The notes beneath the pieces were generated by a model that saw only the letters and a list, made by a program, of their open reading frames with translations, was not told the DNA's origin and did no database searches. DNA of 64,000 nt from Callipepla californica brunnescens (taxonomy: Eukaryota; Chordata; Aves; Galliformes; Odontophoridae), in NCBI GenBank assembly GCA_023055505.1, contig JALIRH010000001.1, positions 95,944,530 through 96,008,529 of the forward strand, read 5' to 3'. A program made the translations under genes and the position numbers. Shown here piece after piece: positions 34,586-48,062 of this stretch; the stretch's first letter is position 1, and every line of letters begins with the position of its first letter.

Positions 34586-37221
34586 ACATGATGGTCTTAA
34601 TTAATTGGAAATTTCTGTACATCAAGCAGAATGATTGCAACTTAGATTTGTAACCTGGAAGGGAAACCACATGACCTCATGGACCACAGTACAGTTTTCT
34701 GAAGGGATGTGTAGGCCCAGTTCTGGAGCCCATGTTCATGAATGTGATCCTCCTTGAAACTCTTTATCCCCATATTTGTCTGCTATTTTAGCCTGGAAGG
34801 TGTGAGCAGCATGACTCCTGTATCTACACACCCATGAGGAATCCTCGGACTAATCCCCAAACTAATCATTTCTTTGCCCTGGAGGGTTCAGTGTGATAGA
34901 TTTCATCTCAGCAAACAAATCTCATGATAGCTGAGCAAATAGGAGTAAGAGTTCTGAGTTTAGCCTTACCCTCAACATGTCAACACAAGTGTTAATGCTA
35001 AGATAGTACTAAGAAGCAAAAGTAGAGCATGCATTTGGTTGTGGTTTTTATTTAATACTAATGATAAACTACATTTTCAGTGTGAAGAAAAGATGAATTT
35101 GTATAGCTGGTACTTCACATTTCAGAGATATTTATGGCTGTACTGTCAATTTCCTGAACATAGCCGGCCTTTAATTCTCTTTATATTCCAGGTGCCAATA
35201 TTTCTGAATTCTCATAAATAATCACATCAATCAAGGCTAGAGAGGCTTCTGAGCCTGCTCTGTAGCAATGTGTTACATGTACAACAGGTTTTTTTTTGTC
35301 TTGCCACTGAACAAGTATGTTTTGCATTTCCCAGTCTTTTTTGTTATACTGTAGCAAGTGCCTCCTCAGAACTGACTCTTTTTATCCTTTCATTCTCTGT
35401 GAATATGTTTCCCTAATCAAATACACAATATGGTCATCTATAAGAATGTTTACTGAATAATCATTAATACAAAGAAAGCTATCATAATGTATCTCCAAGT
35501 CATTCTATGTTAGAAGCAAACTAAAAGGTCATTTATTCTTATATTACTTTTCTCCCAAACTGCAAATGTCTGGGGTACATGCTTAATCATTGAATTATTT
35601 TTTAATGTCCCAGGGAATACATTTAAACATGTTTAAAATAACTCAATACAATGTCCAAACTAACTTTAAAAAAAAATAAAAAAGATCACAAACTTAATTG
35701 TAGCACACAGTTATGGTAGTTTGTACCAGAAACTTCTCAGATTGAAATTTCAGTTTTTCCTGGAATGAAGTCTGGTGCTCTTCATATACAGATAATTTTT
35801 TCAAGCATACAATTATGGCAATAACAAACAAACAAACAACTAAATAATTGATCACTCGAACTAACAAATAAGATTTTTTTTTCTTACATAGATAGATAAT
35901 CTTACATACACAGGATCTTTCTAGCATCTTATATTTATCAAAACCATTTTCATAACAGTTCTACTAAAATTCTGAAATACTAAAATATCAGTTTTGGTTT
36001 TATAAGAAGTTTGTTTGAGCAGATCTGTGAAATTATTTACATAAATCTAAGCCACGAGGACCGGATTTCTCAAAGTCCTTCCTACTCTAAAGGAAAAAAG
36101 AAATAAGTAATCCGTCTCCTTTGCAGGTGGGGGAGGGGAAGATAGAAGTACAGAGAAGGATTGTGCAACAAGCTCTGAGTATTTGCTTGAGGTCTCATTG
36201 TAAATATCCTTTCTAAAAACATTAATTAGTGAACTAAAGTAGAGTAGGATGGGGACAATGTGCCTGTGCTGTGTGATTTCCTTATTTATATCTTTTTTGA
36301 CTAAAATTTGCAATAAATGTGTCACATTTTTTTTGTTTGCTTTTGTTTTTGTTATAGTAAATGTTCAGCATTTTGTGACATGATGGGAATTTTAATGAAT
36401 GCAAAACAAAAGCATTAGTAAAGGGTAATGCCCAGTATATGAATCAGGTAGGTACATGTATTCATTAGCACTGATTACTAACTCTTTCATGCTATTGTAC
36501 ATCGTAATGTGGGTCAATCAGATGCATCACAAAAAGTCTTATAAAAGAGTTACTGACACTTTTCATGTTCGCTTCCAACTCTGGATTGATCCAAAGTTTG
36601 TTCACAAAAATGCTCGTATAATCTTAGACTAGGACACCAGAGTTTCCACTCTCTTTCTCATAAGTACGACCCTCTTGAGGGGTTTAGAAATGTAAGTGCC
36701 CAGAAGAAATGGGTCCTGAAAGGAGTCTGCTCTGAACAGCAACCTTTACGCATGTCACAAGCGATGGAATGCTTGTGCCTACCCATGGGGAATTAACTAC
36801 TTCCCCTGGCCACTTCAAAGATAAACTGTCAGCTTTTTTTTCTTATTATTTTTCCTTTCAGGATGCTAGTGACATCCTCAACAAGTATGCAGTGCTGAAG
36901 ATTACAACCTATTCCATAAGAGACCATGAAAAACAGAGAAATTCTAACAGTGTGAGAAAAAAAAAAACACATTTTGTATAAAACATACATTGCTCGTGTC
37001 TCATCAGAGATCACCATCACTAGAATAAGCACAGTCATAAAGTTGGAGACCTTTGTCAGAGGCATAAGAAGACAAAATCATACCTCCTGTTAGGGTCTTT
37101 TTGCCCAGTTAGTTCAAGCCTGAGATGAGTTTGAAAGTTACACCTTTGACATAGTTTTCTTAAAATCTATTTTCTTAAGAAAATAAATAAACACTCTGCT
37201 CAATTAAAATGCCTCCAGCTG
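34586..37221. other. Unique AT-rich sequence; one exon candidate
   Basis: No recognisable gene. Contains an AAAC run (35821-35843) and the exon candidate at 36862-36951. Confidence 0.55.
36862..36951 (+). other. Candidate 90-bp exon, plus strand
   Basis: A long pyrimidine tract and TTTCCTTTCAG end at 36861. The frame DASDILNKYAVLKITTYS and onwards is open for exactly 30 codons to AGT followed by GTGAGA, so both ends are phase 0. The acceptor is strong and the donor is average. No family is recognised. Confidence 0.22.
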
Positions 37222-37290
37222 TTGCAGGGGGGTTGGACTAGATCATCTCTAGAGGTCCCTTCAAACCCCTAACGTTCTGTGATTCTGTGA
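37222..37290 (+). mobile_element. CR1 LINE copy I, short sense 3' end
   Basis: GTTGCAGGGGGGTTGGACTA, then GAGGTCCCTTCAAACCCC, then GTTCTGTGATTCTGTGA match the last 70 bp of CR1, ending in degenerate octamers. Confidence 0.9.
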
Positions 37291-37727
37291 ACTGTAATAG
37301 ATTAAACCCATCCAGGTGCTTTCTATTTTCTTAACGGAGTTCACCAAGATTAGTGAACCTAAGGGCAGTTGCAGCTTTTGACATCAAACGCTGATATCAG
37401 TTTTAAATGGAAATCGAATCTCAATTTTGCCAGCTTTTTTTTTTCCCTTTTTCTTTTGAATGTGCCACTCATACAATTTTACCACCAACTTTATTACATT
37501 CTTCAGAGTTGTTTATCACAGGAATGTGCAGGAATGTGTTCTTCACCTAAGTGAAGAAGACAGGGAATACAAGTATGCTTTATGTACATTTAGATATACT
37601 TTCTCATCAATTGCTCTTCTTACTTGGAATGGGCTTTTCTGCTTCATCTAACAGTCATCTGAGCTGACTCCATGTCTTATGGAACCATGTTCACTTTAGC
37701 ATTCTGTCCATGGCAGATAAACCTGCA

Positions 37728-38036
37728 AAAAAGCTGGAGATGGACATTTTATAAGCGAGCATGGTGATAGGATAAGAGACAATGGTTTCACACACAAAGG
37801 GGGTAGATTTAGACTAGGTATTAGGAAGAAATTCTTCACTATGAGGATGGTACGGTACTGGAACAGGTTGCCCAGAGTTGTTGTCAATATCCCATCCTGG
37901 AGGAATTCAAGGCCGAATTGTATGGGGTACTGGGCAGCCTGACCTACTGAGTGGCAGCCCTGGCCATGACAGTGGAGTTGGAACTAAGTTGTATTTTTAA
38001 GGTCCCTTCCAACCCAAACCATTCTATGATTCTATT
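37728..38036 (+). mobile_element. CR1 LINE copy J, sense 3' end
   Basis: It runs from the AAGCTGGAGATGGACATTTT segment through TACTGGAACAGGTTGCCCAG and TCCCTTCCAACCCAAACC to ATTCTATGATTCTAT. The 5' truncation lies about 310 bp from the end. Confidence 0.95.
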
Positions 38037-40437
38037 AATTGCCCTACTTTGCCTGCTCACTGTTGGAAAAAATAAGCAAATATGTAGGCACACATTTTGC
38101 AGCAGCTAACTTAAATGCTTATGTATCTTAGAGGAATTAAATCACACTTCCTATAACTTCCTGATGACTTCAGTTTTATTTCCTCTCTAAGATTAAATGC
38201 TTATTGTAATTGTTCTCTAGATTTAAGTGTATCATTTTCAATTCCCATATCATGAATAATTACTTATTTATTTTCTACTTTCATTTTATGTACTTACCTA
38301 TTTCCTTTGTTTCCTGATCGATAAGTGGTAGAAACTGTTGTCTGTAATAGCAAGCAAATTAGCATGAGGATACAAATGGTCCTGTTTTTTCATTAAATTA
38401 TTCAAAAGGCTTAATAGACATGTCCACAGGGTCAGGCTTATCAGCTACCTGAGAATGTTGCCATTAAGCCCAGGGTAAAATTAATTACATGTCTAATAAT
38501 CCGTAATCAGAATTGCTATAAGAAGGTCATCCTAGATAGAATGAAAATTGAATGAATACCAAATCATAGCACATATCTCTGGACTTCAGAATTTCTAGAT
38601 TTCTAGAAATTACAAGGGGACAGGCTCTGGATAAAATGAGAGAAACATTTTTGGTTTTGGACAGTTGTCTGAAATGAAACACAGAACAGAACTCTCACTA
38701 TTATTTTTCGGACGTCTGATTCACAGACCAATGATAGCAACACAAATACTCCTCTTGTTTTAAATGGCTTTAAATCAGCCTCCATATGAACTGCAGAAGA
38801 CATTATATCTGCAAATAAAGATAAATATACAAATGCATTCACTATATTTGCAACTGTTAGAGGGTACTGAAAATGAAATACTGTGATAGTTTAGACTCCA
38901 TAATTTGAGTTACTTTGATAAGAATTTTCCTACCATAAGTCGAGTCCAGATACTTATTTGTATGGTAGTCAGCTGTGAACATGTTCCTCTGTTTCCTATA
39001 GCCTTTGTGGCAGAGCCAGACTTTATCTTCTTGACAAATACACTCAGCTCTGAGTTCATCATACTGTGGGACATTGGGAAGGACCTCCCTACTTCAAAGG
39101 CAGTCTGGGTATAAAGGCTTGGAAAAATCAAGGGAAGAGAGAGGGTAACTGAAAAGACACCTTCTTTCTCCACATATCCAGATACTTGTAGCATAAAACC
39201 AAGGAAGTCCAATGGCATTCTCCATTAATGTAAGTGGGGAATCTTGGGATAGGGTATACCGAAGAAGAGCAGAATGCACAGAGATTGAAGGAAAAATGCC
39301 TACATCCCCCTACTAATTAGGTTGAGTAACAATTGGCTGTGACAAACCATCATACTGAACTTGACTGAGTCTGAAGTAGAGTATAGCTGGCGGTATGTCC
39401 CATTCCAACCTCTAAATCACACTTAAACCGACAACCATGAGGTTGCCTCTGTGCTTCATGCTATTGCTGCAACTAAAACATTCCTTGACAGCCTGTCCGC
39501 AAAACAGATAGAGGACTGAGAGGTCAATAGAGGTGACCCCTAGGGGCTTTTAATAGTTCCTTTCTTCTGAAGAGACCTCCTACACAGTTTAAGGGCAGTA
39601 GATCTGGGTGCTGTAAAATCAGTTCATAATGAAACACCCTACATAAATGCAGAAGACCTGGAAAAAAAAAAAAGTCTTTTAGTCTTTAATTCATGCTAAA
39701 ATAGTTATTTTTTCTTAGAAGGAGAAGATTTGGGAGTTGTTACTTCATTTTTAACATTAGATGTAAAATGATTTCCCGTTTAAATTGATTGAGTGTAGTT
39801 GACTGCATATAGTTGGAAGGAAGACAGAGTTAATCGCAGACCTTCCTTATTCCTTTCTTCTAACAGATTTCTGTATCTATGCATGACTGTCATTTTGCAG
39901 AGTCCTTGAAACACGTGTTTCATCCCTTCGAAAGTTTCCGGAGAGATTCTAATATTTTATAGATGTAACCACAAATAACTTTTCTCCTTTGTTTTAATTG
40001 AGGTCCCTCAGAGTGTGGTTTAAGAGGACACAATGTACCTGGGTTGCTTCTTTTCCATGGCATTGTTCCAAGTCAGGACTATCAATTGCTTTTCAGTTTC
40101 TCGGATGCTTGTTAGTCATTTACTGTTCACTTGAAAAGAACATATGGTAAAATTAATAAAAAGGGAGAGAAAGGGAGAGAAAAAGAAAGTTCTAACTGGA
40201 ACGTGCATCTGGTTGTCTTTTAAAATCATTAGAATGCACACTAGACCCAAATTCCTTGGCTAAATAGGAAAGAAATTTTGATAATAGGAAGTAATTTTTT
40301 GTAAAACAGATGAGTCTTTCTAAAGTTTTTTCTTTTCTTTCCAGAAGAGGAAATGTCAGGAATAGACCACTATTTGCTTATTTAAATATTCAGCCTGCAT
40401 ATGTTATAATTAGAGTTTATTTCACTCACTCTCTCAA

Positions 40438-40467
40438 CAAACAAACAAACAAGCAAAACAAAAAAAC
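40438..40467. repeat. (AAAC)n microsatellite
   Basis: AAAC units with a single AAGC interruption. Confidence 0.85.
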
Positions 40468-40808
40468 TATTCACTGCACAACAGTCAAAAATTCAATTAC
40501 ATAAATTAGAAAATTAGAGGTTCCCCTCTGGCTGGATGCAGATGACCACAATTGCAGACCATGCAAACACTTCCTAAGCTTCCTGTACTAACCAAATTTC
40601 TGTTTATTTCTGACTTTCACGAGTGAATTCTGTCAGGGACTGTAAGAGGGATTACCAAGACTGACATGAAGTTTCACATGTGTGAAATACAGGTCATACT
40701 GATAAAGAGCTGCAGTACTTTTTAGGTACTATTGGTAATCAGAGGGATGTAGGATAATAAAGGAATCTGAATAAGATAGCTGTGTTCAGCTTAATCTAAT
40801 TATAACTG

Positions 40809-40935
40809 TCATTGCTCCAATCCTGTCTCTGAAAGACAACGCTTAAGCAGATGCTTAATTTGAAGTGTGTGTTTGTTCCTGTGAAATCAAAGAATGTATT
40901 GCTTTAAGCATGTGCTTAAACTCAGTCATGACATT
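40809..40935. repeat. Old palindromic sauropsid-type interspersed repeat
   Basis: CCAATCCTGTCTCTGAAAGA, then GCTTAAGCAGATGCTTAATT, then a spacer, then AAGCATGTGCTTAAACT. This resembles a diverged palindromic repeat known from amniote genomes with CAATCCTG ends and GCATGTGCTTAA cores. The family name is not certain. Confidence 0.5.
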
Positions 40936-43900
40936 AAGTACTACTCTGAAAAGGGTGGCCTTTAACACAAACCTACGTGTTTTCCTGAATTAAGCTAGTG
41001 GTAGGATTTAGCAGAAGAAAGGTTTTCATCACTTTGAGCCAGGAAAGTTTGTAGGAAGAAATGTTTTTCATTAGATTAACGGTTCGAGATTGACAGAACA
41101 CTCAACTTTCAGCTAAAAAGGTCTTCCTTGCCCAAAAGCCAACTTGCTCTCTTCTAACTAATAAAAATTTTTTTGCTGCGAGGTTAGAAATCAGAATGGG
41201 ACCCAATCCTGTTTTTCTTATACAACAAACTTACTTTCTAATGTGCTACCTATTGGGATAACACTCCACAGAGGCAGGTCTGTTATTTTTCTGCACAAAT
41301 TCCCAATCGAGACTTATCCAGATGGTCCTCATATGACTCAGAAATAAAGCATTATATTATTTTGTTGTACTCCATTAAACTTTGTGAGCCAATCAGAGGT
41401 GATGTGTGTGGGCTTTGTATCTGGTGATCCTAAATCCCACCAATTAATATGTACACTGAGCATTTCTGTTAGAATGTTTTAGATGATGAACAAAAGAATG
41501 CCATTTTCAAAAAGCATAAGAACTTATTTCCACTGTATGCTGCTTCAGTATCTATTATCTAGCCACTTTTCATCAACATGGATTTCTTTCAGAAGATAAA
41601 TCATTTAATCAGGATTACGTTATGAGCTGCAGCCCATTTACTGTGAGACGTATATCTATATCAAAATTTCAAGACAAATTTTGTTTTCTTGATTTTCTTA
41701 GAAGGCACAAAAGCTCAAAAAGCACAAAACTCTAGGTATCACTTCACTCAAGTAACAAAAACAGTTTGTGGGTTTTTTTTCTCTCAAGACAAGTGAACAA
41801 AGTTAGAATTATTCCAAATGTACAGAAAATCCAAGATACAAGAACAATTTAAAGGGATAAGTATAAGTTTATTCAATAAAATGACATGTGATGTTGCACA
41901 AAGAATGTTCTCCTAAAAGTTATGTGGAAAAAAAATACCTTAGTGTAACTTAAACCTGCCTGAATGTATCTTAAATTTAAGACTTGTTAACTTTCCTGGA
42001 AAAAGATTGTAATATCTGGGGATAGATGCTCCTTCATCTTCCTCATTCCCTCAGCTTTCATCCCTCCTTTATCTCAATCAGTTTTATTCTTCTACTTCCA
42101 AAGTTTCTTTTTATTGTTATCAATAAAGAATTCATTCCTAGAGCTGAATAAAAACAATATTTTCTATCTCATTAGAAAGTCAGATATTTTCATCTTAAAA
42201 GCTCCTTATTTTCAGGATTTTAAAGCAAATAAGAAACCTCTACAAAATCCAAACTACCAAGTCTGTCTGGAAATATTTATACATACCCTACACATGCTAT
42301 ACATATCTAAATTAAAATATTTAATTTTAACCAAGACTGATAAAAAATGCATCCCTATATATTCACCACAGTATTTCATATGAATTATTGTTATTTTCAA
42401 TTGCTGCAGGTGCACTGTGCTGGGTGTCCAGCCTATGCTTAATACAGCACACCAGTAGGCCACATCCTCATCGTGCACACTGCTTCCCAATTGAAGTTTC
42501 ATGGGTAATTCCTCTAGGTGCAGTTCTTGAAGGTCAGACTTTATTCACCTCTGACCTCAAAACTACCATGAAAGGTATAACTGACAGCCAAGATCTCTGA
42601 AATTACAGGCTTAGCAGAGAAGGAACTTGTGCAGCTCACCTGTCCCCTTGGTTCTGGGACTGAGAGAATAAAGTTAACAGCATTTTTTTAAATAAAAATG
42701 ATGACAATAAGCAAGAAACAGAGGAAATTATGAGAAAATCTATTCAACCTGTTCTTGAATAAGTTGCTATAAAGGTAAAACAAACAAAGAAATGAACAAA
42801 AGAACAACAAATCAACATTTAACATTCTGAAAAAAATAATTGAACAACTGATCACTGTAAACAGGAAAAACAGCTGGACCTTGAACTGAAGGAGTATTCC
42901 TGATGTATCCTTATACAAAGTTGCTCAGGCATAAATGAACACAGGGAGATTTGTTTGCAATTAAACAAATTCTTTAGCTACATTTAAACCTGATAGAATT
43001 TGGTCTCAGACTAAATTTAATACATAATGACAACTACCGCTTGGGGTTGTGTTTTAGTCTTTTGTTTAAGACAAAAAAATACACAGCAATAGCTAAAGAT
43101 CTAATTGAAAATTTGTGTAAAGTGTAAGCATATTTCCCACATTGTATTGACTTAATTATGACATTTTCATTTTATTAAAAATGGCAAGTTTAATATGGTG
43201 CTTGCAGTAAACCACAGCAAAACGGTATTGAATTTTTGAAAGATCGTTCAGAATTATGTAAACATCACCTTATTTGCAGTGCAGTCAAATATTTCCTATT
43301 AATGAAAGATTCCTTTACCAAATTTTCATACTAAAGTAGTTTACTAAATGTGTAAAGTCTTTTCTAAATGAACTGAGCAACATCAGCTCTCCATGGAAGA
43401 ACTTAGAAGCTCTTCTTCTTTCATGTTTCACCTGGGAGCTGATTTAAGAACTGCTATTGTAACAGCTATGTCTTTCTTAATATTTTAACAAGTTTAGAGA
43501 CCTCCTGGGGCACTCTGTAAAATGTTCCTGTGAATTTTCAGGTTTATTCAGAAAATGGTGTGAAATCTTACTGGATTGAAGATGAGCAACTTGGTAACAC
43601 CTTGTGTCTGATGCAGGGTATTATATACCCTCTGTCGACTATGTTTGTTGTTGCTGGTTGTTTTTTTTTTTTTCCCTTCTACCATCTTTTACAAACTTAT
43701 TTCCTCTTTTAATTCACCCAGATTTTAAAATCTCAATCTTGAGTCTTACTATTATATATATACTAAAGAGATATATACATACATATATGTTTTTCCAAAT
43801 CAGGTCATTATTGAAATCGGGCAAATGTCCAATACAAATTTGCAAATATTTGACTGCTGTCTTCATCTTATACTTTTCTATTTCCAGACTGTTTAACGAG

Positions 43901-44799
43901 AATGGTTGTGTTATTACAATATGACTGATTTAAAACTTTGTTTAATTTAATGATGAAGGAAAAAAGAAAAATCTTTCAACAGTGAACTTTAATGCAGTAC
44001 ATTCTTATATCAGATGCTGAGGTCAGTAGAGAAAACATGTCATCCATTATATCTTTATATGCTGCTGTAGTAACTTACATTTGCATAAAACTTAGTGGAA
44101 AATTATTATGAAGGCATTATACAAGTTTACTGATCAAACATACATGACTACAAAAGAAAAAGGATGTGTCCAGTCACGTGCAACATGTTTTCAGACTTGA
44201 AAGCATATGGAAGAAGTACTGGACTGCATACAGAGCATGAAAATGAGTTTCTTGTATAAATATTCTAAACTTGGTCCTCTTATATGCTTACCAAGACAAA
44301 CCTAGTGGGTTTTCCTAATCACAGAATAGATATCAAAGAAAAACTTAAATTCATCTCCTAGAAATAAAGGAACCCATGTTGCTACTAAACGTTAGCCAGT
44401 AACTTAGAATAAACAGAAAAACAGGAAGTATCCACCTCTGATCTGAATGCCATCCAGCTTATTCACCTCCAAAACATTGGAGAGACAAATTCAGACTTTT
44501 AATTTACCACACCACCACGCAACCTGCTTTCTTTTCCAAACAGTAAGCTGGAAGAAATTCTAGAAGCACAGGTGCAGGACAGATAGGAAATTATACGCAT
44601 TTTTCTTGACGAAGAATACAGGTCTGGATTTCCAAATTCACACCTACTTGCTGAGGACCCAATCAGCAGTTCATCTCTTTCAGGTGACTGCCTCTTTTCT
44701 GATCTACCATCCAATTATGTGAGACACAATTTTAACCAGATACCATATTGTAGAGCACTTCAGATGTCAGAATGAATTTCTTAAGAGTAACTCATAATT

Positions 44800-45645
44800 C
44801 ACAGAATCACAGAATGCCTCGGGTTAGACCTCAGAGATCATCTAGTTCTAAATCCTGTGCCATAGGCAGGGTTGCCACCCACTTAATCGGTCAAAAGATC
44901 AGGCTGCCAAGGGCCATATTCAATGTGGTGCTGAACACCTCCAGGGATGGGGCATCCACAGTTTCTCTGGGCAGCTTGTTCCTGTACTACACCATCTTCC
45001 CAGTTAAAATTTTCCCCTGACATCTAATCTAAATCTCTCCTCTTCCAGTTTGAAACCATTCTCTCTTCTCCTGTCGCTATCTAACCATGTAAAAAGTAGG
45101 TCTCCTTCCTGCTAGTAAGTGCTCTTTATGTACTGAAAGTTCGTAATGAGGTCTCCCCGTAGTCTTCTTTTCTCCAAGCTGAACAAGCCCAACTCCTCCA
45201 ACCTTTTTTCATAGCAGAGATGCTCCAGACCTCTGATTATCTTCATGGCCCTCCTCTGGTCCCACTCCAACAGCTCTATATCCTTCTTGTAGTGGGGTCT
45301 GCAGCTGAATGCAATACTCCAGATGGTGCTTCAGATGGGGAATGTAGAGGGGGACAATCACCTCCTTCATAATCCTGTCCATCCCTTTTTTGATGCAGCC
45401 CAGGATACAGTTGGCCTTCCAGGCTACGAGTGCACACTGCTGGCTCATGTTCAGCTTCTTTTCTAGCAGGACCTCTCAAGTCCTTCTCTACAGGGCTGCT
45501 CTAAGAGAATACTTCTCCCAGTCTGGACACGTATCTGGATTTGCCCCGACCCAAGTACAATACTCTGTGCAAGGTCTTGTTTAACCTACTTATGTTCTTG
45601 TGGACCTACTATTCAAGCTTGTATAGGTCCCTCTGGATGGCATTC
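44800..45645 (-). mobile_element. CR1 LINE copy K, antisense, 3' end to RT C-terminal half
   Basis: It begins CACAGAATCACAGAATGCC (reverse of the 3' tail) and passes through the antisense 3' UTR into the RT C-terminal coding part. Minus-strand frames read [20 protein letters not shown] and [18 protein letters not shown]. It ends at GGATGGCATTCC, just short of the FADD site. It is an older or different subfamily from copies A and E. Confidence 0.95.
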
Positions 45646-46466
45646 CTTCTTTTTATTTTCTCTTTCATTTTTCCATTTCAGTAACACTGTAACAGAACAC
45701 ATATAACCTACATAGAAGCACAGTTAGGGTGGATGAGAATTACATTACACTCAGATCTACCTGACAAATAGGAAAGAAGCAACATACCTGCCCATGCAGC
45801 AGTAAACATTAGGTAGATGTTCATCTCACACCCATGTCCTCCCTGCCCTCCATCTTCAATCGTCATTGTACATTTAAATCTATCTGTATTTCAGTGTAAA
45901 ATATATGTTATAACTGATGTTATCTGCCACTGCTGACTGAGAACTATATGCATCTACCATCTATGCTGTAACAATATCTGAGCGTCAACTGACATGGGTC
46001 AAGTCCATCTTTGCCAAAAAAAAGCATTCTAATGAATCCCAATGAAGTCTGAAGTATTCATTTCTAGTTAAAGATCAATTTGTTTGTAGACATAAATGTC
46101 TATAAAGCTTCTCCCTGGGGGAGATAAAAATGTCTTTCACAGTAGAAGCCAGAGAGCCATATATGCCAGCTCTCCACCATCAGTGGTGGTCAGTGCCAGC
46201 TGTTTTAGTGGTAGAGGCCAAAAAAACCCTCAGAACAGTCAGTTACAAGTTACTCTTTTCCATGGGAAAGTATTAGTTTAATATCTTGTAGTTAGAGGCT
46301 GAATATTGCCCTCAAGTGTGAAGCCAAACTTGTCTCCCAGAACTTTTTTTCAATCGGTTTTATTTTTGGACAGCTACTCTTAGAAAGTATATCTGGCAAT
46401 CTAGCCTCAGTGACAGAACCATTGACAGTGGTTTCAAATAATAGACCTGACTCTTCCCCACTGATC

Positions 46467-46499
46467 ATTAAATGCCAAGAATATATGAGTGAGGCATTT

Positions 46500-46502
<3 letters not shown>
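46467..46502. repeat. Inverted repeat, 10-bp arms
   Basis: ATTAAATGCC, a 16-base spacer, then GGCATTTAAT. Confidence 0.9.

Positions 46503-46503
<1 letters not shown>

Positions 46504-46530
<27 letters not shown>
46504..46530. repeat. Poly(A) run, 27 A
   Basis: Uninterrupted A run directly after the inverted repeat. No retrocopied gene body is recognisable upstream. Confidence 0.9.
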
Positions 46531-47945
46531 CAGTGCGGAAATTCCAGTACCCACAACTTAGTCAATGCAACCAGAAAGTGCAGGGTTTTGTTCACTGACT
46601 CTATCCATCATCCACAAAGTGTACAGTTCTAGTCTGCGAACAGTTTTACCTAAAACAAACTCTCTGCTATGATTTCAGCCTGTAGTAAGGTTAAAAAAAA
46701 AAAAAAAATTTTACTTAAACAATCATCCACACACATCCACATTCTTCTCCCTTTGGACAGGCTTACCTGTCCAGTAATGTAAAAACAAAAACCAAAATGT
46801 ATATCCAAACTTATCCTTTCTGTTTATTCTGCGTAGTGCTGAATGGCACATTACAATTGCACTCTCTAGGCCATGAAGGTTAGTTATTGCTTGATTTTCT
46901 TAGGATGCACTTTTCCAAGCAGACTTCAGATTGCGTTCAATTTCTGAGTCATCTGCAACTCAGCTCCTGTGTTTGGGATTTGGGAACAAAAGTCTTTGAT
47001 CTCTGCTTAAGACAGTGAAGGGAGCAGACAATAAGGAAGGAATTATTGCACAGCAAAAATTTGCTTGTCTTTTGACAACCATGAAAAGGTAAGCCATAAT
47101 TATAGGAACTTTATTACAAGAAATGTACTCCAAGAGTAGACTGAATAGTCTGAGAAGATGTGTAGAAAGAGCAGAGAGATGGGTGGTGGGGGACATGTTC
47201 AGGTGCAAATATTCACTAAATCCAACATTTTGATGCTACCACTTATATTTCTCATCAACAAAGTTTCCATTAGTATCATCACCATGAGAGAATAATAAAT
47301 TATGGAAATTTCAGGAGACTGGACAAGGCCTGAAGTGAATTGGGTGAATTTCCTGTGACTGAAGGTGGAAGCTGGCTTCAAGGTCTTTGTAAATTCTTTG
47401 AGGACTCATTGAAAAGGAGCTTATCTCCATCCTTGCTGATGGAGAGTAACGAAGAGAGCAAGACTTGTAAGCGCTGTAGAACACAGACAACTTCTTCAAA
47501 ACAAACTATAAGAATAAATTGTCCCATTCCTCTCTTCCACCCCAATCCAATGTCTATTCTGTTTCTTTTCCCTGTTGCCTTCTCAACCTAGTCCCATGCC
47601 ATCTTTATTTTTATTGTCCATCTACATGCGTGGTAATAGCTACCATTTGTCCTCATTCTGTGAGATATGAAAAGCAATAAAAATGACTAGCACCATGCCA
47701 ACTAAGATGCAAAATAACCTTTATACAAGGCCTCTTAATAATATTATCCACAAAGAGACATACAAAATGTTTCTGGAGAAAGTCAGCTCACAATTTCCTG
47801 GCTGTGTCAAAATCATCCAACTGCCATTGCAGTAAATGGAGCGTTTTGCCTTTAATGTAATATTTTGTGTGCAGGGATGGAAAAATATTGGTCATTCTTT
47901 ACATTCTTTTACTGAATTCCCAGAGTAAATTCATCTAACCACTCC

Positions 47946-47946
<1 letters not shown>

Positions 47947-48044
<98 letters not shown>

Positions 48045-48062
48045 AGGAAAGAAAGAAAGAAA
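47947..48062. repeat. (GAAA)n microsatellite, about 116 bp
   Basis: About 29 GAAA units with one GGAAA interruption near 48046. This is the longest perfect simple repeat in the window. Confidence 0.97.

Larger units (their letters stand above)
38037..44799. other. Unique AT-rich sequence, no gene seen
   Basis: Nearly 6.8 kb without a recognisable gene. Contains an AAAC run (40438-40467), one degraded palindromic repeat (40809-40935) and many short frames without domains. Confidence 0.55.

Noticed and set aside
34620..34860. Possible further CR1 fragment (GTTCTGGAGCCCATGTTCATGA resembles the RT palm region)
   Set aside because: The similarity is short and weak, and does not continue on either side.
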